Both the position numbers and the translations under genes were made by a program. Positions 59,291-64,000 of a DNA stretch of 64,000 bases are shown here, piece by piece. This DNA comes from Paenibacillus sp. FJAT-29882. Its GTDB lineage: Bacteria > Bacillota > Bacilli > Bacillales > DSM-1321. The stretch spans positions 2,490,981 to 2,554,980 of the forward strand of contig NZ_LMVB01000001.1 in the NCBI RefSeq assembly GCF_001510645.1. The letters run 5' to 3'. Position 1 is the first letter of the stretch. Each line of letters opens with the position of its first letter. The notes below the pieces were generated by a model. It did not search any database. It was not told the origin of the DNA and worked only from the letters and a program-made list of their open reading frames with translations.

Positions 59291-60763
59291 TTATTTATCT
59301 TTGAATCCTTCTGTCACTTTTGTTTTGACTTCTTCAATGCAGCGCATCTTTGTATCCCAGCATTTTTGACTTAAATCAACTGGATACTTCTCTGGATGGA
59401 GGGAACGCTTATACTCAGACCATAATTCATCTAAATTTCGCTCCAGTTTTTTTTGAATATCTGGTAGTTCTGGATGTTCATAAACTACTTCCCCATTCAT
59501 CATGACTGGAATTTGCAGTTCTCTCGCTTCGAAACACGTAATAAATTTACTAATGTAGGTGTGAACTGGATCAAACATTTTAAGGCGTTCCTCTGCTCCT
59601 GGGTTTTCATCATCCATTGCGATGTATTCCCCTTCTGCTTTCCCATTCATTGTATTGATGATTCGATATACCCTTTTTAAGCCTGGTGTTGTGACTTTCT
59701 CAGGGTTTGCAGATATTTTTATTGTATCTATCAACTCTCCTGATTCGTTTTCGATTGCGACAAGTTTATAAACAGCACCTAAAGCTGGTTGTTCGTACGC
59801 TGTAATTAATTTAGTTCCTATCCCCCATGTATCAATCCTGGCACCCTGTGCTTTTAAGTTCATGATTGTATATTCGTCTAAATCACTCGAAGCTGTAATT
59901 TTCGCCTCAGTGAACCCAGCATCATCCAGCATTCTTCTCGCTTCCTTCGACAAATAAGCAAGATCACCACTATCTAGACGAATCCCTTTAAAGTTTATTT
60001 TGTCTCCAAGTTCCTTAGCTACTCGAATCGCGTTTGGTACACCAGATTTAAGCGTGTCATACGTATCAACAAGAAAAACACAGTCTTTATGGCTCTGTGC
60101 ATATTTATGAAAGGCGGTATATTCATCTTTATAGGCTTGAACCATTGCATGTGCATGAGTGCCAGCTACTGGAATGCCAAATATTTTACCTGCTCTGACA
60201 TTACTCGTTGCATCAAAACCACCAATAAAGGCTGCACGTGTTCCCCAGATTGCGGCATCCATTTCCTGCGCTCGTCTGGAACCAAATTCTAAAGCCTGTT
60301 CATCACCAATCACCTGCTTGATCCTAGATGCTTTTGTCGCAATCAATGTTTGGTAATTCACGATGTTTAGTAATGCGGTTTCCACAAGCTGTGCTTCAGC
60401 TAAAGGAGCTTCAATACGAATGAGCGGTTCATTACCGAAAGCTAATTCCCCTTCTTCCATTGATTTTACCGTGCCAGTAAATTCCAAGCTTTCTAAATAG
60501 CTGAGAAACGCTTCTGGGTAGTTCATTTCATGACGCAAATACTCAATATCACTCGAAGTAAAGGCAAAGCTTTCTAAATAGCTGAGAGCCTTCTCCAATC
60601 CTGCAAAAACAGCATAGCCATTTCCGAAAGGCATTTTTCGAAAAAATAATTCAAACACTGCTTTTCGATTATGAATCTGATCCTGCCAATACGTTTGGAT
60701 CATATTAATCTGATATAAATCAGTATGTAATGCTAAACCATCATCCTCATAGAGCTTTTTCAT
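59291..60763 (-). CDS. pncB: Nicotinate phosphoribosyltransferase
   Basis: A 490-residue NAPRTase, joining nicotinate and PRPP with ATP hydrolysis to make nicotinate mononucleotide in NAD salvage. HTDLYQINMIQTYW starts the protein; FELFFRKMPFGNGYAVFAGL, EFGSRRAQEMDAAIWGTRAA, GTHAHAMVQAY, VDTYDTLKSG, GIRLDSGDLAYLS and ITASSDLDEY follow in the order of the PncB family. It has no partner gene nearby. A niacin-type MFS transporter earlier in the window could supply its substrate. Confidence 0.94.
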   Translation of the reverse strand: MKKLYEDDGLALHTDLYQINMIQTYWQDQIHNRKAVFELFFRKMPFGNGYAVFAGLEKALSYLESFAFTSSDIEYLRHEMNYPEAFLSYLESLEFTGTVKSMEEGELAFGNEPLIRIEAPLAEAQLVETALLNIVNYQTLIATKASRIKQVIGDEQALEFGSRRAQEMDAAIWGTRAAFIGGFDATSNVRAGKIFGIPVAGTHAHAMVQAYKDEYTAFHKYAQSHKDCVFLVDTYDTLKSGVPNAIRVAKELGDKINFKGIRLDSGDLAYLSKEARRMLDDAGFTEAKITASSDLDEYTIMNLKAQGARIDTWGIGTKLITAYEQPALGAVYKLVAIENESGELIDTIKISANPEKVTTPGLKRVYRIINTMNGKAEGEYIAMDDENPGAEERLKMFDPVHTYISKFITCFEARELQIPVMMNGEVVYEHPELPDIQKKLERNLDELWSEYKRSLHPEKYPVDLSQKCWDTKMRCIEEVKTKVTEGFKDK

Positions 60764-60935
60764 CTTATCGACCCTCCAGCTTTTTAGTTTCTTACCACTA
60801 TTGTTGGCGTCTACTTACATATTCAATACAGGATTATCGATGTCCTTTTAAATATACAGATTATACAGATACTTACTTTCTACAAATTTATATCAAATAT
60901 AGAACATCATCAAAATTGGGAATAATCGAGATTCA

Positions 60936-62333
60936 TCATTTCAATGCTTCATAAATCTTGCCTATAACACTACCATACGTACTAATGCTGAACATGTCCC
61001 CATAAAACCAATTTGAATCGACAAGATGATCAATAACAGCCGAATGCTTCTTGTTCGTTAAAAGAGCGATCGCCAAATTATTTTCCCGATCAATGACAGT
61101 TATTGTACCTGTCCACCCTGTATGACCAATTACCTTATCACCTGCATACTCGCCAAACATCCAGTTCATGCTTTCATCCCCATTAAGCCTCCACCCAAGA
61201 CCGAATGTCGGATTCAGCTCAGATGGTGTTGTAAATACGTCAATCGTTTCTTTATCGAATAGCTTTGTGTTATCGTATCCCCCATCATTCAGCATTACCT
61301 GAAGAAGTACTGCAAGATCGTGCGTATTACTAAACAATCCTGCATGTCCCGAAACCCCATCCATTGAATAGTATGCATTTTCATCATGTACTTCACCTTG
61401 CAGAGTATACGTTCTCATATTAGGAAACATTAGATATCCGTCACGGGTATTACCGTTTAGCTCGGTCGCTGCAAAATCTTGTTCTTTGAAGCCCTTTTTT
61501 AATGGTGTAAAGACTGTGTGTTTCAATCCAAGCGGCTTATATATTGTGTTTTCGACATACTGATCTAGTTTTTGACCAGTTACTCTTTCAATAATAAAAC
61601 CTAGGAGTATATAATCAATATCACTATATATTTGAGTTGTACCGGGGATAGATTGTAATGGCGTTTTAATGATCTTATCCAACATCTCTTTACGGTCTTG
61701 TGTGAATAATGCGCCTGCCTGTTCAGGATTATAGTAATGAACACTCGAAGGGAAACCCGCAATATGATGGAGCAGATCGACAATACGCAATGTTTCCTTT
61801 GCATTGATCACATCATTCGGCAAATCCTTAAACTCTGGGATATAATGCGAAATAGGATGGTTTAAATTGATTTTACCTTCACTGACTAGTTTTTGAAGAG
61901 CATAGTTAACCGCGTACATCTTCGTATTAGAAGCCAAGTCAAACATCGTATCCTTTTTCATCTTTTGTGGCTGCTTTAGAAAGGTAAAGCTATTGTATTT
62001 CTTTGCGTATCCATATGACGTGTTTTTCACGACTTTTCCATTTTTAATGATGATAAGTGCTGCTCCAGGGAAGCCATTCTTAATTTCATTCTCGATAAAT
62101 GAATCAACTTCAGACAATTCTTTCGTAGAAAACCCTACATCCTCAGGTGTTTTTATTGAAGAGAGTGTAGGATATTTACTTTTATTCTGACATTGATTAT
62201 CGTCAGTCTGTTTTGTATAATCGACATTTTCCTGATGAATGGTTGAGGAAAAAGCTGGTGTACTCCTTAACACGAATAGAAGAACCAATAGTACTAGTCC
62301 TTTTTTATACATGTTATGTTTCATATTCTTCAT
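60936..62333 (-). CDS. Secreted serine hydrolase, class C beta-lactamase family (YbbE-like)
   Basis: A 465-residue exported protein with a signal peptide (hydrophobic core LVLLVLLFVLRSTPAFSS). The three catalytic motifs are seen: SxxK as SNTK near residue 135, the YxN position as YSD in TQIYSDIDYILLG, and HTG in VIGHTGWTGT near the end. FDLASNTKMYAVNYALQKLV recalls YbbE of the Bacillus muropeptide-recycling operon. It could be a peptidase or esterase acting on cell wall fragments. ATG at 62333 follows GGAG by eight bases; the longer frame from 62351 has no site. It is a single gene without the rest of that recycling operon. Confidence 0.82.
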   Translation of the reverse strand: MKNMKHNMYKKGLVLLVLLFVLRSTPAFSSTIHQENVDYTKQTDDNQCQNKSKYPTLSSIKTPEDVGFSTKELSEVDSFIENEIKNGFPGAALIIIKNGKVVKNTSYGYAKKYNSFTFLKQPQKMKKDTMFDLASNTKMYAVNYALQKLVSEGKINLNHPISHYIPEFKDLPNDVINAKETLRIVDLLHHIAGFPSSVHYYNPEQAGALFTQDRKEMLDKIIKTPLQSIPGTTQIYSDIDYILLGFIIERVTGQKLDQYVENTIYKPLGLKHTVFTPLKKGFKEQDFAATELNGNTRDGYLMFPNMRTYTLQGEVHDENAYYSMDGVSGHAGLFSNTHDLAVLLQVMLNDGGYDNTKLFDKETIDVFTTPSELNPTFGLGWRLNGDESMNWMFGEYAGDKVIGHTGWTGTITVIDRENNLAIALLTNKKHSAVIDHLVDSNWFYGDMFSISTYGSVIGKIYEALK

Positions 62334-62470
62334 CCCCATCTCCACATTCAAAATAACTAATCTACAAATTAACGATCACCGAATGATAATATTAAGTAAC
62401 ATCCTATTCATACCCTTTATCATCATAGCCTGTGTTTTACGTATCATTTTTATTTATCCTTTTTAATAAT

Positions 62471-62592
62471 AAAAAGCGGTTGTCCCAAAAGAGTCTGACC
62501 TCACGCTCCATACATCGTTTCTTGTGTCATTTATACGTAGAAACGATGTATTAAGTGTGAGGTTTGATCCTTTCGATTTGGGACAACCGCCG
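62471..62592 (-). terminator. Long hairpin after the P-type ATPase gene, copy 3 of the hairpin family
   Basis: Outer arms AAAAAGCGGTTGTCCCAAA (62471-62489) and TTTGGGACAACCGC (62577-62590) are perfect. The inner stem has GACCTCAC... with ...GTGTGAGGT and ACATCGTTTCT with AGAAACGATGT. The minus strand ends in TTTTTATT. It would terminate the ATPase transcript. Confidence 0.75.
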
Positions 62593-62600
62593 TGATATGA

Positions 62601-64000
62601 TTAATTCTTCAGTAATCGTAAACTATTTAATATAACTAAAATTGTACTTCCTTCATGGCCGATCACGCCAAACGGTAGATCAAGGAACTGCATGAAGTTC
62701 GAAGCAATTAAAAGCGTGATAACAGTAATGGAGAAAATCACATTCTGCTTGATGATTCGGTTCATTTTTTTTGATAATTTGACCGCTTCAGCAATCCTCG
62801 GAAGATCATTTTTCATCAGAACAACATCAGCTGTTTCTAAAGCAACATCCGTTCCTTCACCCATCGCAATTCCGACTGATGCTGTAGCAAGCGCAGGCGC
62901 ATCATTAATTCCGTCACCGACCATCGCAACTGTACCAAATTGCTCTTTCAGCCGTTTCACTTCATCTACTTTTGTTTCAGGTAGACACTCAGCGATATAG
63001 GCATCCACATGGCTTTCTGAGGCAATCGCATTTGCCGTTTTCTCTCCGTCACCTGTAAGCATAATCGTATGAATACCTTCTTGTTTGAGGGCTTCGATCG
63101 CCGCAATCGTTTCTGATCGGACAACATCTTTAAGTGTCATAATCCCGGCAATTCCTTTATCATCTCTAGCAAACACGATTGTTTTTCCTTGTTCAGCAAG
63201 TTCTTGTGCAATGCCGTTTTGGAATTGTTCCGCTTCCTCATGACCAACAAATTCCGATCTACCTACTTTCCACTGCACCCCGCCAAAATAAGCTTGCACG
63301 CCATATCCAGAGATATCTTCCATGTCCTCTGGCTTTATTAATTCTTTAGAAATCCTGTCTTTTGTAAAGCGAACAATTGCCGACGCTAACGGATGGTTTG
63401 AATAATTTTCAATAGAAGCTACATGTTGTAGGAAATCCACTTCTGTCACGTCATCACGAAGTACAATATCCGTTACCTCAGGTTTTCCTTTTGTCAAAGT
63501 ACCTGTTTTATCAAGAGCAATCGCTTGTAAATTACCTAAATTCTCTAGGTGGACACCGCCTTTAAATAAGATACCATGGCGTGCACCGTTTGAAATAGCT
63601 GATAATGTAGCTGGCATAATCGATGCAACCAGTGCACATGGGGATGCGACTACTAATAATATCATCGCTCGATAAAATGTTTCCGTCCAACTCCACCCTA
63701 ACAGGAAATGGGGCGCAAACATCATCAATGCCACAACGGATAAAACTACTTTCACATAGGTACCTTCGAATCGCTCAATAAATAGCTGTGAAGGTGATTT
63801 TTCACTTTGTGCTGATTGTACAAGAGTAATGATTTTTTGAAAAAGAGTTTCACTACTTGGTTTAGTAATTTCAACAGTTATTGTCCCACGAAGATTAACC
63901 GTCCCTGCAAAAACCTCATCATGTACTGTTTTACTAACAGGAAAGGATTCACCCGTTATCGCAGCTTCATCTAAATTCGTCTTCCCGTCATTAATTTTCC
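62601..64000 (-). CDS. P1B-type metal-transporting ATPase, ZosA/PfeT-like (5' end cut by window)
   Basis: The last 466 residues of a heavy-metal P-type ATPase; the frame is open from the right edge. Motifs: TGES actuator (DEAAITGESFPVSK near 63940), SPCALV transmembrane metal site, phosphorylation DKTGTLTKG, ATP site GDGEK and GDGINDAPAL, and C-terminal GVIGHEGSTILVILNSLRLL. The SPC site and the HEGST helix are those of the P1B-4 subgroup (Co/Fe/Zn), including B. subtilis ZosA, now named PfeT for ferrous iron efflux. It exports metal from the cytosol. PerR/Fur control is known for the family, but the promoter is outside the window. Confidence 0.88.
   Translation of the reverse strand, partial: KINDGKTNLDEAAITGESFPVSKTVHDEVFAGTVNLRGTITVEITKPSSETLFQKIITLVQSAQSEKSPSQLFIERFEGTYVKVVLSVVALMMFAPHFLLGWSWTETFYRAMILLVVASPCALVASIMPATLSAISNGARHGILFKGGVHLENLGNLQAIALDKTGTLTKGKPEVTDIVLRDDVTEVDFLQHVASIENYSNHPLASAIVRFTKDRISKELIKPEDMEDISGYGVQAYFGGVQWKVGRSEFVGHEEAEQFQNGIAQELAEQGKTIVFARDDKGIAGIMTLKDVVRSETIAAIEALKQEGIHTIMLTGDGEKTANAIASESHVDAYIAECLPETKVDEVKRLKEQFGTVAMVGDGINDAPALATASVGIAMGEGTDVALETADVVLMKNDLPRIAEAVKLSKKMNRIIKQNVIFSITVITLLIASNFMQFLDLPFGVIGHEGSTILVILNSLRLLKN

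Overview
The window looks like the chromosome of a low-GC, endospore-forming Bacillaceae species (Bacillus or a close genus). The reasons are a Spo0E-type phosphatase, a YpzG-like peptide, a HelD-type motor, DhaS-, AmpS- and YfmM-like proteins, strong AGGAGG ribosome binding sites and two S-box (SAM-I) riboswitches. There is no rRNA, tRNA or CRISPR array.

Regions: (1) 1-16.8 kb is housekeeping and accessory metabolism. It holds the end of an M42 aminopeptidase, an oligopeptide ABC transporter without a binding protein, a thioesterase, an acetyltransferase, small regulators, a SAM riboswitch with no obvious target, an MFS transporter, HelD, aldehyde dehydrogenase, a POT-family peptide transporter and the M29 aminopeptidase AmpS. 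(2) 16,744-37,455 is an integrated mobile element bounded by two identical 117-bp direct repeats. The repeats contain the last 69 bases of ampS including its stop, so the host gene stays intact. The element is visibly more AT-rich than its surroundings and almost every gene is on the minus strand. It carries a tyrosine integrase at the left end, and an XRE regulator plus a primase-helicase fusion at the right end. Between them lies cargo that looks like phage defence: a Kiwa-like pair, a NERD protein, a GIY-YIG nuclease, a metallo-beta-lactamase-fold protein, a HEPN/zinc-ribbon protein, an AbiC-like membrane protein, an RNase H-fold protein and a PD-(D/E)XK protein. I see no conjugation or virion genes. 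Five copies of a 44-47 bp dyad repeat and decayed copies of the helicase 3' end mark recombination inside the element. (3) 37.5-44.4 kb is chromosome again: an ABC-F protein, an IS66 remnant, a DUF218 protein, an LD-carboxypeptidase and two surface proteins. (4) 44.4-50.5 kb is a sulfur region: a SAM-riboswitch-controlled yezD and a cystine-type ABC importer operon with an acetyltransferase, followed by a basic amino-acid antiporter. (5) 50.6-57.4 kb starts with a 21-nt tandem repeat. It continues with a six-gene operon: binding protein, nucleoside hydrolase, two permeases, ATPase and adenine deaminase. This reads as uptake and breakdown of a purine nucleoside or related compound. (6) 57.5-64 kb has a DUF2294-like protein, a secreted protein, ypzG, pncB, a class C beta-lactamase-like serine hydrolase and a P1B-type metal ATPase cut by the window edge.

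The most promising undescribed biology is the element's cargo, chiefly the MBL-fold plus HEPN/zinc-ribbon plus unknown-gene run at 21.9-25.7 kb. The unusual primase / Fe-S-like helicase fusion and the internal repeat families come next. All function calls come from motif reading alone; no database search was possible.
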